A DNA stretch of 37,641 nucleotides. Origin: Pseudomonadota bacterium. GTDB taxonomy: Bacteria; Pseudomonadota; Gammaproteobacteria; Legionellales; Legionellaceae. This document shows positions 23,943 through 33,283 of this stretch, in pieces; positions within the stretch are counted from its first letter, which is position 1; each line of letters opens with the position of its first letter. Where the stretch lies: positions 1 through 37,641 of the forward strand of contig JAIUOG010000011.1 of the NCBI GenBank assembly GCA_020161725.1, given 5' to 3'. A program made the translations under genes and the position numbers. The notes beneath the pieces were generated by a model. The model ran no database searches and was not told the origin of the DNA. It was given only the letters and a program-made list of their open reading frames with translations.

Positions 23943-24769
23943 TTTTGCCTCATTAAACGAGTTAATACATTGCCTGGCCCTATTTCTACAAATTCAGTTT
24001 CGCCTTTATCTTTGAGATAGCTAATTATTTCTGACCAATGGACTGAGCTAAAAATTTGTTTAACTAAATTTTCTTTGATATTGGAGTTAGCATAAGGTTT
24101 AGCTGTCACATTGCTTATTACTTCAGTTTGTAAAGGCAAGAAATCAAATTGATTGATAAATTGCTCGAATATTTTAGCTGCATCTTCCATATAGCGTGAA
24201 TGAAAAGCCCCGCTAGTATTAAGTAAGATACACAACTTTGTTTCTTTAGATAAAATTGTTTTCGCTTTAGCAATATCCGCTGCGGGTCCCGATAAGACGA
24301 TTTGATCTTTTGAATTATAGTTAGCAATATCAATCGAGTTAAGCCCTTCGCCTTCTAATAAACATATAATTCGCTCTTGGGGTAAATTTAGCACAGCCAA
24401 CATGCCGCCTGAATGAGCTTCTGCCATAAGCTCACCTCTTTTTTGTACTAATTGCAATCCTGTTGCAAAATCAAATGCATTGGCTGCATATAAAGCCGCG
24501 TACTCCCCTAAACTATGGCCAATATAGTAGGCGGGCTTTATCGACGCATCTTTTTTTAATTCCAGCGCTAAAACTTCTACGATAAATAAGGCCGGTTGTG
24601 TAAAGGCTGTATTGGCGAGTTTAGTTTCAGGGTCATAAAGACAAAGTTCTTTAATAGAATAGCCAAGTATTTCATCAGCTAATTTAACCCAATCAGGAAA
24701 TTGTGAAAACAATTCTCCCCCCATACCCTTGGCTTGTGAACCCTGTCCTGGAAACATGAAAACCGCCAT
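23939..24769 (-). CDS. Discrete malonyl-CoA acyltransferase (trans-AT polyketide type, FabD family)
   Basis: A 276-residue acyltransferase. FPGQGSQAKGMGGELF opens the fold, the catalytic Ser86 sits in GHSLGEY, Arg111 in QKRGELM and His190 in SGAFHSRYM, which is the malonyl-type GAFH motif. The phrases ADEILGYSIKELCL, NTAFTQPALF and FATGLQLVQKRGELM are characteristic of the free-standing ATs that serve trans-AT polyketide synthases. No fatty-acid genes (fabH, fabG, acpP) are adjacent, which also argues against the housekeeping FabD. It probably loads malonyl units on an acyl carrier protein encoded elsewhere. A broken thioesterase gene lies about 1 kb away, so this may be part of a lost cluster. 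Confidence 0.85.
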   Translation of the reverse strand: MAVFMFPGQGSQAKGMGGELFSQFPDWVKLADEILGYSIKELCLYDPETKLANTAFTQPALFIVEVLALELKKDASIKPAYYIGHSLGEYAALYAANAFDFATGLQLVQKRGELMAEAHSGGMLAVLNLPQERIICLLEGEGLNSIDIANYNSKDQIVLSGPAADIAKAKTILSKETKLCILLNTSGAFHSRYMEDAAKIFEQFINQFDFLPLQTEVISNVTAKPYANSNIKENLVKQIFSSVHWSEIISYLKDKGETEFVEIGPGNVLTRLMRQN

Positions 24770-24898
24770 TCCACTTCTCCCTAATTTTTTTATTCAAAGA
24801 TACGGCTTCTAAATATTATAGTTCATACTCGATAATTGATATTTATCTCAACAAAATGAAAAATACCTAACCAATATTTTGCACATGCGATTTTAAAA

Positions 24899-25507
24899 AT
24901 GTACAATCCTCCAATAAAGAAAAGAGCCAGAAAATCCCAAGAACTTAAATCTATGACAAATTTATTAAACAGTGATCGAATTAGGCTTACTTTTAAGGAT
25001 TACGACCTAGAAGTACTTTTGCAGAATGATCAAGTAAGAGTATCTAATTTGCATGCAAAAAATGCGATGAAAACCTGCGCGATTGTTAATTATTCCAAGA
25101 ATATTCCTTCCTGGCTACAAGAAACACATAAAGAAATTTACCAAGGTGCTTCTATTGGTGAAACGATAAAAAAATCATTTAAATTAAAAAAAGAAGGCCT
25201 ATATCTCGGGGAAACTAAAATACCCAGTTTTGCAAAAATAAGAATGGCACCCTTAGAATTAGAAATCGATGCGGCAGTTTATATTTACAACTTGTTAGTT
25301 CAAGAACCGAACAGTGATAATTGGATTAGCTATTGCACCATTACCGAAATCTATTGCCCCTCTTATCTCATGTTAGGCGACTTGAAAATTTTACACCCCC
25401 AAACAAACAGTATGCTAACCGACGAGTTAAATAATCATTTTTCTCAATTAACATTGTTAGACATTCCGCCTCCAATAGCAGGAGAAACACCAGCAGGATT
25501 AAACTGA
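24899..25507 (+). CDS. Unrecognised protein beside the acyltransferase
   Basis: A 202-residue soluble protein; the ATG at 24953 is an alternative start that would drop a basic 18-residue leader, and neither ATG has a clear ribosome-binding site. I do not recognise a family. Visible segments are IPSWLQETHKEIYQGASIGE, LYLGETKIPSFAKIRMAP, and NWISYCTITEIYCPSYLM. The WL...IGE...GE arrangement is loosely reminiscent of chorismate-lyase-like folds, but this is too weak to call. It has no signal peptide or membrane segment. It is divergent from the trans-AT gene, and its 3' end overlaps the antisense remains of a thioesterase gene. Confidence 0.65.
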   Translation: MYNPPIKKRARKSQELKSMTNLLNSDRIRLTFKDYDLEVLLQNDQVRVSNLHAKNAMKTCAIVNYSKNIPSWLQETHKEIYQGASIGETIKKSFKLKKEGLYLGETKIPSFAKIRMAPLELEIDAAVYIYNLLVQEPNSDNWISYCTITEIYCPSYLMLGDLKILHPQTNSMLTDELNNHFSQLTLLDIPPPIAGETPAGLN

Positions 25508-25990
25508 TTTAAGGTTAGAGTTAGAAGGTTAATCTCATCAACGATAACTTTCCAGTTATTAATAATTTCAAAATGTCCGCCAGGAAAATGTGAAACTATC
25601 TTTATTTCATTAAAACTAGGCGCTAGTCATGCAGAAATAAATACTTGAGGGACTTTAATACCTTTTTTATCTAATTCAAGTGCGTAAAATAAGCAGTTAA
25701 ACTGCCAAAACTATGGCCAAAGAAAAAAAACGGGCAATCTGCCATTTTTTGCAAAATAAAAGCCAAGCTTTCTATCAAATCTTGATAATTAGTTAAAAAA
25801 AGCTCACCAAATAAACGCTCTCGCCCGGGTAAATTAATACCATATAAGCCAATATCTTTTTCCAAATCATTTTTCCATTTTGCATAATTCAAAGTGCCTC
25901 CCCCGGCAAAGGGGAAACAAATTAAATTTACCTTGTTTTTTTTAATTCGGGATTAAGATTAATTAACCAATCGTTGGTATTATTACTCAA
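25444..25990 (-). pseudogene. Remnant of a type II thioesterase gene (PKS/NRPS editing)
   Basis: On the minus strand the frame NKVNLICFPFAGGGT leads into LNYAKWKNDL, GINLPGRERLF, and FFFFGHSFGS with the nucleophile Ser, all typical of GrsT-like editing thioesterases. No proper start is found (TTG at 25990 is the first candidate). The frame ends near 25671, and the neighbouring frame continues ELDKKGIKVPQVFISA to a TGA at about 25627-25629, then jumps to the C-terminal FPGGHFEII with the catalytic His. About 100 residues normally found between are missing. The gene therefore has a frameshift, a stop and an internal deletion. With the trans-AT gene it points to a former polyketide or peptide cluster. 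Confidence 0.8.
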
Positions 25991-26032
25991 AAAAACGCCT
26001 CGTATTCTCCTTATAGTGTAGCAGCTGCACAA

Positions 26033-26080
26033 TAGACCTCTTCAGAAACTCGCTACAATGAGCAAAATTAAAAAGGTCTA
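26033..26080. mobile_element. Possible insertion-sequence scar with inverted ends
   Basis: A 48-base stretch starts TAGACCTCTTCA and ends with the imperfect inverse (10 of 12 bases match). The left end resembles the AGACCT-type terminal repeats of IS5-group elements. No transposase is present, so at most it is two joined ends left after internal deletion. It lies between two broken genes. Confidence 0.3.
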
Positions 26081-26105
26081 ATCACTTAAAGTGGCTCACC
26101 TCTAA

Positions 26106-28279
26106 TCAAGATAATGATGGAGAAGAACTTTCATCTTGATTACCTATGTCATCTTGATTACCTATGCTTTCATCACCCAGCGGTTTAAATGATGGGGCTT
26201 CAAGTACCTCCATCATTGAAGGTGATTCTTCTATAGAAGAATTTTTATTACTTGCTCCCCCCATTAAAGCACCCATAGAAGCATAAGAACTCGTAGTTGC
26301 TGTTTCTTTCTTAGAAGACTCCCATAAATGTTGATAAAACTCACAATTTTTCAATAACTCATCGTGGGTTCCTACGGCAATAACTACCCCTTTATCAATG
26401 ACAATAAGTTTCGTTGCAAACTCTGTTGCTCGATTTAAGTCATGAGTAATCATTAGAGATGCATAAGGAGTTGGTAGCTCTTTTAACAATTTTATAATCT
26501 CCTCTGCTGCTGCAGCATCGAGTGATGCTGTAATTTCATCGAACAATAAAATACCTTTAGGGTTTTTCATTAAGCCTCTAAGAAGAGCAACTTTTTGTTG
26601 CTGCCCACCCGATAAAGCGCCTCCGCCTTCTCCTACTTGTGTATCTAATCCCAATTGAACTAAGAAATCACCTAAACCTACTTTTTGGGCTAGAGCCATA
26701 ATTACATCATCTTTATTTTCAATAGACTCTTGCTCTTGCAGTGCAAAAAGAATATTTTCTCTTACGGTACCCTTAAATAAATCAGCACTTTGCGTGAAAA
26801 GGTTAACCTGAGCTTGGCGCGAGCGCAAACTTAGTTGCTCAACATTTTGCCCATTAATTTCTATACTTCCTCCAGTAGGAGAGTACTGACCAAATAACAA
26901 TTTAAAAATTGTACTTTTACCTGCCCCGCTTGTACCTACTAAGGCTACTCTCTCCCCTTTTTCGATGCTAAAAGACATCCCATTTAAGATAGGAGCAGGA
27001 GCCTGTTCTTGCCCAGGACTTATAGGATATCCGAAGCCAACCGCTTTAAATTCAATAGCAGAGCTTCCCCCATCTTCTAGATTTAACGCAATATCGGGAT
27101 GATTATCCTTTATTTGAGTCGACTCATCTAACCAGTTTTTATAAACAACCATAAGATCGGGTAAATAAGCAAGCATATCAAGGAAAGCTGCACCAAAAAG
27201 GGTGGATTTATCACAAAATTGAGCCAAATAACCTACTATAGTAATAAAATCTTTCGCATTATAATCATTCTGCGTGACTTTGTGGCTGGCATAAAGCACA
27301 GCAAGTAACATAGATAGTCGGGAAATAAGCACATGCCCTTGATTTGTTTCCTGTTTTACTTTTTCCGCTTTAGCAAGCGCGTCCTTATAGCCTTCTGTAG
27401 CCTTAGAAACTTCTTTTATTTCCCTTTTGAGTTGACCATAGAGGTTTATAATATTAATTTTTTGCAATTTTCCACTAAATGTCATCCATACGTCATTACC
27501 TGCCTGTGTTAAAGCAGTCCTTGCCTCATGTACAGCGCCTGACCGATACGCAGCCCAAGCAGCATTGGCTGCTAAAATCGAGACTGTACTTATTCCTAAT
27601 ACAGGAGACTCAGTTAAAACAGTCATAATACAACCGCCTATCACCGTTGATAACAATGCCTGAAAGTTTGATAGGAAAGTTTTTCGCCAAACTCTGCAAC
27701 ACTCATACTTTTTTGTATTGGATCCATTAAACCGTAATAACCCATTTTAAGTGCTGTTTCTGCAGTCTGGTTTAATTGTCTATGAGTTGTTTTATCTACT
27801 GCGTCTGCGTAGGTAGCCCCTTTGGCACGAGCTAATATTTTTTGCGCCTGTAACCCTGCAACATAAGTCAAAGCAGAGGCTGTAGTTAATAATGATACTA
27901 AGAGCGTGAGCGATAACTCAGTATCGCCTATTTTGGCAGACTTACTATCGTTAAATGCAGCCTCGGTAGTTTTAGCAAATAATACTGGAGTTAAAATACT
28001 GCCACCAACTTCAATCATATTTAGAATTTGAGCCATGGTTATTGTGGGTAAGTTTTCTTTTGTAGTGATAGAAATAAAATGGGATAAGGTGTCCCAGGTT
28101 GAAGGTGTTATGGGCGTATTAGTTTGGTTCGCAGATAAATCGATTATTTCTTCATCAAGCGGGATAGCCTCTGTATCTTGCCCTGGCGCATTATTTACTT
28201 CAGCTAGATTCGCTTCCAAATCACCAACAGGTTGCTTAGGAGAAAACCAATTTTTGATCCTTTGTGTTAGGCTAGGCAT
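26106..28279 (-). pseudogene. ABC transporter (fused membrane-ATPase half transporter) split by a frameshift
   Basis: Two minus-strand frames form one protein of about 725 residues. The first (28279 to 27641, 212 aa) has a soluble head and the first helices (MIEVGGSILTPVLF, LTLLVSLLTTASALTYVAG). The second (27656 to 26106) continues with LLSTVIGGCIMTVL and further helices, then an ATPase with Walker A GTSGAGKST, LSGGQQQK and ILLFDEITASLD. They overlap by 16 bases around 27641-27656, where a one-base indel restores a continuous sequence. The layout is like SbmA/BacA-related or ABCD-type exporters. The C-terminal tail is Ser/Asn-rich and holds an 18-bp tandem repeat (26131-26166) coding IGNQDD and IGNQDE. 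It is broken unless the shift is programmed or an error; the ATPase half is otherwise intact. Confidence 0.7.
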
Positions 28280-28426
28280 AGTATTTCCTTATTTTTTTAT
28301 CCTAATTTAAATTTAGTATATAACAAATATCAACGAAAGTGCGCAATTATCGGTCAGAGATTAATCTTAAGATCAAACATAAAAAAATGTGCTATTAATC
28401 AGAATCGACTACAGCTATATTTAACT

Positions 28427-29863
28427 TTAAAAAATTACAGATTCAATTTTCCCTTTTTTTACTTCATAGAAATGCTCTATTTTAATCGCTTCCAAAAAAG
28501 CATTATCGTGCGAAATAAGGATTATTCCACCTGGATAATTTTTTAAAACCTCAACCAAATGGATACGTGTATTAATATCTAAATTGTTAGTTAACTCATC
28601 TAAAATAAGAAGCTTTGGCGGTTTCGCTGCAATTAATGCCAGCGATAATCTTGCTTTTTCCCCACCTGAGAGGTTTTCCACTTTCGTTTCCACTTCTTCA
28701 TTTTTGCGAAATAAAAAATAGTTTAAATGAGTGCGAATTTCATTTAAGGAAGCTTTTGGCATGGCCAAAGACATTAAATCAAAAACCGTTTTATCTTTAT
28801 CAAGATGCAAATAATGCTGATCTAAATAGCCAATATCGACAGTGGAAGGAAGCTGCCAATCTCCTTTTCTATAAAGATTTTTATCACCTAAAATTGCCTT
28901 AATAAAGGTTGTTTTGCCTGAACCATTATTACCTAACAAGGCTATTTTTTCTCGAGCGCCCATTTGGAAATCGATATTATCTAAAATAGCGACATTATCT
29001 TGGTATCCAACCGAGGCATTTTGAATACTAATAAGAACCTTCGAATACTCTCTGCTGGTTAATTTAAATTTAGCCTGAATGGCTTCTGGTAAATTGATAC
29101 GTTCAAGCTCTTTTAGTAATGCCTGTTTTCTATTTTCAATCGATTTAATATTTTTTCCTTGAGCCTTTTCCGCTTTCATGCCTTTTAAATCACCGACTGA
29201 TTTTAACCATTTTTTATTTTTAACCTTTTCCTTTCCTGCTGCACGACTTTTAGCAACACGAGATTGTTCCTTCATTAAGGAAAGATGCGCTTCTTTTTTT
29301 TGCCTTGAAAATAAGGCTAGTTCTTGCTCCAAAGCCTCTTTTTTTTGCTGCAATTCCCTTTGGTAATCATTATAACTTCCAGAAAAAACAGTTAACTTAC
29401 TGCCATCAATATGCCATAAGGTATGGGTTGTAGCTTTAATCAATTCAAGATCGTGAGACACAATAATCAATGTACCAGGATAATGTTTAAGCATTCGTAT
29501 CAATGAAGAACGATTACGTCTATCCAAATGATTGGTTGGCTCATCAAGCAATAAAATGTTGGGATTTCCAGCTAAGATTTTTGTTAAAAGAGAATTGAGT
29601 CTCTGCCCACCACTTAGCGAGGCAAAGTCATGAATAATTTGGGGTAAATAACCTATATCTAAGTCAGAAGGATATTGGATTTCTCCCTCTTCGGGCCAAT
29701 TTAACCTGGCTAATATCTTCAACAAACTTGATTTACCTGCACCATTAGCACCAATGATAGCAATTCTATCTTGAAAACAAATCTGCTCGGAAAAAGATTC
29801 AAAACAAGTTTTATGAGAATAACGAAGGCTTAATTCATTAATTTGAATAGGTTTGTGATACAT
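28427..29863 (-). CDS. ABC-F ATPase of the antibiotic-resistance/ribosome-protection type
   Basis: A 478-residue protein with two ABC domains and no membrane segments. Domain 1 has GANGAGKSS (38-46), signature LSGGQ at 83-87 (unusually close to Walker A) and LDEPTNHLD (106-114). A long charged linker (about 165-265, rich in Lys, Glu and Gln) precedes domain 2 with GNNGSGKTT (311-319), LSGGEKAR and an altered Walker B/D-loop LDELTNNLD. A short first domain and long linker are seen in Vga/Lsa/Msr-like factors that dislodge antibiotics from ribosomes, but also in other small ABC-Fs, so resistance is only a possibility. It differs clearly from the YbiT-type protein at 1926. A leader with two small hairpins lies upstream. 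Confidence 0.85.
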   Translation of the reverse strand: MYHKPIQINELSLRYSHKTCFESFSEQICFQDRIAIIGANGAGKSSLLKILARLNWPEEGEIQYPSDLDIGYLPQIIHDFASLSGGQRLNSLLTKILAGNPNILLLDEPTNHLDRRNRSSLIRMLKHYPGTLIIVSHDLELIKATTHTLWHIDGSKLTVFSGSYNDYQRELQQKKEALEQELALFSRQKKEAHLSLMKEQSRVAKSRAAGKEKVKNKKWLKSVGDLKGMKAEKAQGKNIKSIENRKQALLKELERINLPEAIQAKFKLTSREYSKVLISIQNASVGYQDNVAILDNIDFQMGAREKIALLGNNGSGKTTFIKAILGDKNLYRKGDWQLPSTVDIGYLDQHYLHLDKDKTVFDLMSLAMPKASLNEIRTHLNYFLFRKNEEVETKVENLSGGEKARLSLALIAAKPPKLLILDELTNNLDINTRIHLVEVLKNYPGGIILISHDNAFLEAIKIEHFYEVKKGKIESVIF

Positions 29864-29893
29864 GGATTACTCTTAAGTTAGGACTGATATACA

Positions 29894-29947
29894 AAGCTAG
29901 GAGCTTTACTTTTGCCCTTTAGGGCGACTTAAGAATAAATGCGCATG
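29894..29947 (-). promoter_or_regulatory. Possible leader of the ABC-F gene: mini-ORF and two hairpins
   Basis: On the minus strand, ahead of the ABC-F start, a five-codon frame (MRIYS, 29947-29930) is followed by a GCCCT/AGGGC hairpin (29926-29915) and an AAAGCT/AGCTTT hairpin (29908-29894). Short leader peptides with hairpins control many ribosome-protection genes by attenuation. The mini-ORF has no good ribosome-binding site, so this is tentative. Confidence 0.3.
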
Positions 29948-30103
29948 TTGGGTCTGAACCTCGAATTTGAATTTAATAAACCGCTATATGGTAAGTATTT
30001 ATTTCTTATGAGTCAAACAATAAGAACAAAAATCAAACAAAATCATAGAAAGACAAAAAATATGCTATGTTTTCTAATAAGATAACCGAATAAGGCCAGA
30101 ATC

Positions 30104-30943
30104 ATGAATAATGTGAAAACCTTTATTTTTTTAGCAGCACTTACGGCGCTAATGCTCGTACTTGGGAAGCTAATTGCCGGACAAGCAGGTATGATATTCG
30201 CCTTTTTATTAGCGGTTTTTATGAATTTTAGCGCCTATTGGTTTTCCGATAAAATAGTTCTGAAAATGTATAATGCAGTACCTCTCCCCGAAGAAAACCC
30301 TGTTTATCGAATTGTTCGCCAATTAGCCCAAAAAGCCAATACACCGATGCCGAAGGTTTATCTAGTTGATACCGAAGTTCCTAATGCCTTTGCAACCGGA
30401 AGAAATCCGCAAAATGCGGTTATTGCAGTGACATCAGGTCTTTTAAATAGAATGGATGAACAAGAACTCACTGCTGTATTAGCTCATGAGCTTTGCCATG
30501 TTTTGCATCGAGATACTTTTATCTCCGTTGTTGCGGCAACCATTGCTGGTGCCATCAGTAGTATTGCTAATATTTTTATGTTTACTGGTGGCCAGGCTAA
30601 TGCAGATGGTGAAAGAACGAATCCCTTAGTTGGCATGCTTCTTATCTTTTTAGCGCCAATGGCAGCAGGCCTCATTCAAATGGCCGTGTCCCGCTCAAGA
30701 GAATTTGAAGCCGATAAAGGGGGAGCCGAATTAACAGGCCAACCACTTTGGTTAGCCGATGCCCTATTAAAGCTTGAATCAGCCAATCACCAAGGCCGTT
30801 TTCAACAAGCTGAAAACCACCCAACCACAGCCCATTTATTTATTATAAATCCCTTAAGTGGTGATAAATTAAGGCAGCTATTTATGACTCATCCATCGAC
30901 TGAAGAAAGAGTAGCTAGATTAAGAGCGATGACCCGAGCTTAA
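30104..30943 (+). CDS. htpX: Membrane zinc protease HtpX
   Basis: A 279-residue M48 metalloprotease. Two membrane helices at the N-terminus (about 5-25 and 28-47) precede a cytoplasmic catalytic domain with the HEXXH site as HELCH (128-132), then two more hydrophobic stretches (about 140-160 and 180-195) and the third zinc ligand in [13 protein letters not shown]. HtpX degrades misfolded inner-membrane proteins together with FtsH. Length and helix layout match E. coli HtpX (293 aa). Its stop overlaps the convergent oxyR gene by four bases. Confidence 0.95.
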   Translation: MNNVKTFIFLAALTALMLVLGKLIAGQAGMIFAFLLAVFMNFSAYWFSDKIVLKMYNAVPLPEENPVYRIVRQLAQKANTPMPKVYLVDTEVPNAFATGRNPQNAVIAVTSGLLNRMDEQELTAVLAHELCHVLHRDTFISVVAATIAGAISSIANIFMFTGGQANADGERTNPLVGMLLIFLAPMAAGLIQMAVSRSREFEADKGGAELTGQPLWLADALLKLESANHQGRFQQAENHPTTAHLFIINPLSGDKLRQLFMTHPSTEERVARLRAMTRA

Positions 30944-31848
30944 CTTGTTTTATAGTTCAGAATCTTTTCTATCAAATGAGCAAGCAAAATATAGCTTGCT
31001 TTACGGTAGGACGTATTACGCCAAACCATACCAATTTCGCGGTAAGCTTCTTTATTGTTAATAGGTAAAGCAATTAAATCCGTACCTAACAAAATGCCAC
31101 TTTTAATAGCTAACTCAGGCAAGAAAGTAATGCCAGGCTGATGTTCAACCATTTGTATTAAGGTATGAAGGCTGGTTGCAAAAAAAGGATTAATCGTTTG
31201 GCTATCTTTCAATTGGCAGGCCTGTAGAGAATGATCAGTTAAACAATGCTCTTTTTCCAATAAAAAGACCGATTGTTTGGGTAATTGTTGAATATCATCA
31301 ACAAAACGCTTTGCTTGCCAAGTTTTTGGCAAAACCATTTGAAAATAATCTTTAGCTAAAGTGTAAGTATAAAAATCACCTGTAGGATAGGGTAAAGCTA
31401 AAATAGCGGCATCTAATTTACCTTCAGCTAATAAATGCAAAATATTTTCTGTGGTATCTTCGCGAATTAAGAGGGTAAGCTTAGGATATTCTTTTTGAGC
31501 AGCTGTTTGCAGCTCACTTAAAATAAAAGGTGCGATCGTTGGAATAATACCTAAATAGAGCTTCCCTTGCATCTGTTTACCTTGATTCTTAGCAAACTCC
31601 TCTAATTCTGTACTTTGTTGCAAAATAGAACGAGCTCGCTCTACGATTTCCTCACCCGCCGCGGTAAATAAAAAGCGCTTATGATCTCGCTCTAAAATCT
31701 GAACATCTAAAACCTCTTCTAAATTAGTAATAGAAGCACTTAGCGTCGATTGGCTGATAAAACAAGCTTTGGCTGCTTGCCCAAAATGCTTAAGTTCATA
31801 TAAGGCAACTAAGTAACGTAATTGCCTTAGGCTTGATAATTTATCCAT
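30940..31848 (-). CDS. oxyR: Peroxide-responsive LysR regulator OxyR
   Basis: A 302-residue LysR-type regulator with an N-terminal winged helix ([30 protein letters not shown]) and a sensing domain. Cys202 and Cys211 ([18 protein letters not shown]) match Cys199 and Cys208 of E. coli OxyR, which form the peroxide-sensing disulphide. It is divergent from ahpC across about 95 bases, the usual arrangement for an OxyR target. An AT-rich stretch between them could hold the binding site, but I cannot single out a clear ATAG/CTAT array. Confidence 0.93.
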   Translation of the reverse strand: MDKLSSLRQLRYLVALYELKHFGQAAKACFISQSTLSASITNLEEVLDVQILERDHKRFLFTAAGEEIVERARSILQQSTELEEFAKNQGKQMQGKLYLGIIPTIAPFILSELQTAAQKEYPKLTLLIREDTTENILHLLAEGKLDAAILALPYPTGDFYTYTLAKDYFQMVLPKTWQAKRFVDDIQQLPKQSVFLLEKEHCLTDHSLQACQLKDSQTINPFFATSLHTLIQMVEHQPGITFLPELAIKSGILLGTDLIALPINNKEAYREIGMVWRNTSYRKASYILLAHLIEKILNYKTS

Positions 31849-31943
31849 CGTTTTTTCCGATTAAAAAATACAATTTTATTCATTTTATATAATTATAGTC
31901 TCTTAATATACTTAAATTGAAACTTAATTATGAGGAGAAAATC

Positions 31944-32492
31944 ATGCTAACAATCGGTCAAAAAATTCCTGCGTTTTCTGTCGTTGGGGTTAAACCAAAA
32001 TTTAATCATCATGAAGAAAATAATTTATCTGCCTTTGAAACTATCACTGAAAAAAGCTTTCCTGGCAAATGGAAAATTATCTATTTTTACCCTAAAGATT
32101 TTACCTTTGTCTGCCCTACTGAAATTGTCGAGTTCGCTAAATTAAATAGTGAGTTTGCAGACCGAGATGCGGTTGTCTTAGGTGGTAGCTTAGATAATGA
32201 ATTCGTAAAATTAGCATGGCGAAGAGAACATAAGGATTTGAAAGATTTAAATCAATATAGTTTTGCGGATACCAAAGGGCATTTAACCGATGGATTTGGC
32301 ATCAGAGATGTGGAAAGTGGCGCACCTTTAAGAGCAACCTTCATTATTGATCCTGATAATATCATCCAACATGTCAGTGTGAATGCGCTTAATGTCGGCC
32401 GCAACCCACAAGAAATTTTACGTATTCTTGATGGCTTACAAACCGATGAATTATGCCCATGTAACCGTCCAATTGGTGGCGAAACTTTATAA
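31944..32492 (+). CDS. ahpC: Alkyl hydroperoxide reductase AhpC (peroxiredoxin)
   Basis: A 182-residue 2-Cys peroxiredoxin from the ATG at 31944, which has GAGGAG six bases upstream; an upstream in-frame start has none. The peroxidatic Cys57 lies in DFTFVCPTE and the C-terminus carries Cys171 and Cys173 in DELCPCNRPIGG, the CPC arrangement of AhpC proteins that are reduced by AhpD rather than AhpF. It reduces hydrogen peroxide and organic peroxides. The partner ahpD follows after 11 bases and the regulator oxyR is divergent, so all parts of this peroxide defence are together. Confidence 0.95.
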   Translation: MLTIGQKIPAFSVVGVKPKFNHHEENNLSAFETITEKSFPGKWKIIYFYPKDFTFVCPTEIVEFAKLNSEFADRDAVVLGGSLDNEFVKLAWRREHKDLKDLNQYSFADTKGHLTDGFGIRDVESGAPLRATFIIDPDNIIQHVSVNALNVGRNPQEILRILDGLQTDELCPCNRPIGGETL

Positions 32493-32503
32493 AGGAGCTT
32501 GTT

Positions 32504-33040
32504 ATGACCATTGATGATTTAAAAAATAAATTACCTGATTTTGCCAAAGATATTCGCCTTAACATTAGCACTCTGTTTGGCAATATCGAGCAATCCAAGT
32601 TAAGTGAAAATCAATTTTATGGTACTGCATTGGCTATCGCTTATAGCCTAAAACAAAAAGAACTTATAGCCAGTATTCTCGAACAGGGAAAAGATTATTT
32701 ACATACCGAAATCCTTGAGGCCGCTAAAATAGCTTCAACCTTGATGGCTATGAATAATATTTACTATAGAACAGTGCATCTTGCAGAAAATAGCGATTTA
32801 AAAGCGCTTCCTGCCAACTTGCGCATGAATGCGATGTTAAATCCAGGCATCGCTAAAATTGATTTTGAACTTTATTCTTTAGCTGTGTCAGCCATTAATG
32901 GTTGTGGTATGTGTATTCAAGCCCATATTAAGCAATTGGAGCAACATGGAATTGATAAAATAGCCATTCAATCGACTATTCGTCTAGCTGCTTCCTTAAA
33001 TGCCTTGGTGCAAGCGTTGTCAATTGAGGAAATTGGGTAA
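32504..33040 (+). CDS. ahpD: Alkyl hydroperoxidase AhpD
   Basis: A 178-residue helical AhpD-family protein. The redox centre is C-G-M-C (Cys134 and Cys137) followed by His141 in CGMCIQAHIKQLEQHG, the family signature. AhpD passes electrons from dihydrolipoamide systems to AhpC and has weak peroxidase activity of its own. A GGAG lies seven bases before the ATG. It is co-transcribed with ahpC (11-base gap). A structured intergenic region follows. Confidence 0.95.
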   Translation: MTIDDLKNKLPDFAKDIRLNISTLFGNIEQSKLSENQFYGTALAIAYSLKQKELIASILEQGKDYLHTEILEAAKIASTLMAMNNIYYRTVHLAENSDLKALPANLRMNAMLNPGIAKIDFELYSLAVSAINGCGMCIQAHIKQLEQHGIDKIAIQSTIRLAASLNALVQALSIEEIG

Positions 33041-33076
33041 CGCAAACGATAACGTTCACATAAAAACACTATGATT

Positions 33077-33117
33077 GGATCGTGAGTATTAACCTTACCG
33101 TTTTATACTCGTGATCC
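33077..33117 (+). terminator. Inverted repeat after ahpD
   Basis: Arms GGATCGTGAGTAT and ATACTCGTGATCC pair at 11 of 13 positions across a 15-base loop, about 37 bases after the ahpD stop. The sequence after it is not T-rich, so it would be a factor-dependent terminator or an mRNA-end hairpin. Confidence 0.4.
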
Positions 33118-33157
33118 TTCAAAATGCTAGGTTTTTAGGCGAGTTGATTTTTTTGGT

Positions 33158-33217
33158 CTTCGTTTTTTTAAAAGTAAGTAATAGAGCATTCTATTGCGAG
33201 CTTTAAAAAAAACGAAG
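33158..33217. repeat. Inverted repeat with homopolymer arms
   Basis: CTTCGTTTTTTTAAA (33158-33172) is repeated inversely at 33202-33217 with one extra A. A second nested pair, CTATTGC (33191-33197) and GCAATAG (33228-33234), overlaps it. It may be part of a small mobile repeat or a bidirectional terminator between the convergent ahpD and outer-membrane genes. Confidence 0.4.
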
Positions 33218-33283
33218 GGCGGAAAAAGCAATAGACCCCAAATAGTATTTTGGAAGATCACGGGTTTATACTAAATAAAATAA

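Noticed and set aside
23939..24769. Housekeeping FabD of fatty-acid synthesis
   Set aside because: No other fab genes are adjacent, the conserved phrases match discrete trans-AT polyketide acyltransferases, and a thioesterase remnant is close by.
31849..31943. OxyR-binding site between oxyR and ahpC
   Set aside because: The position is right, but I could not find a convincing ATAG/CTAT array among the AT-rich bases.
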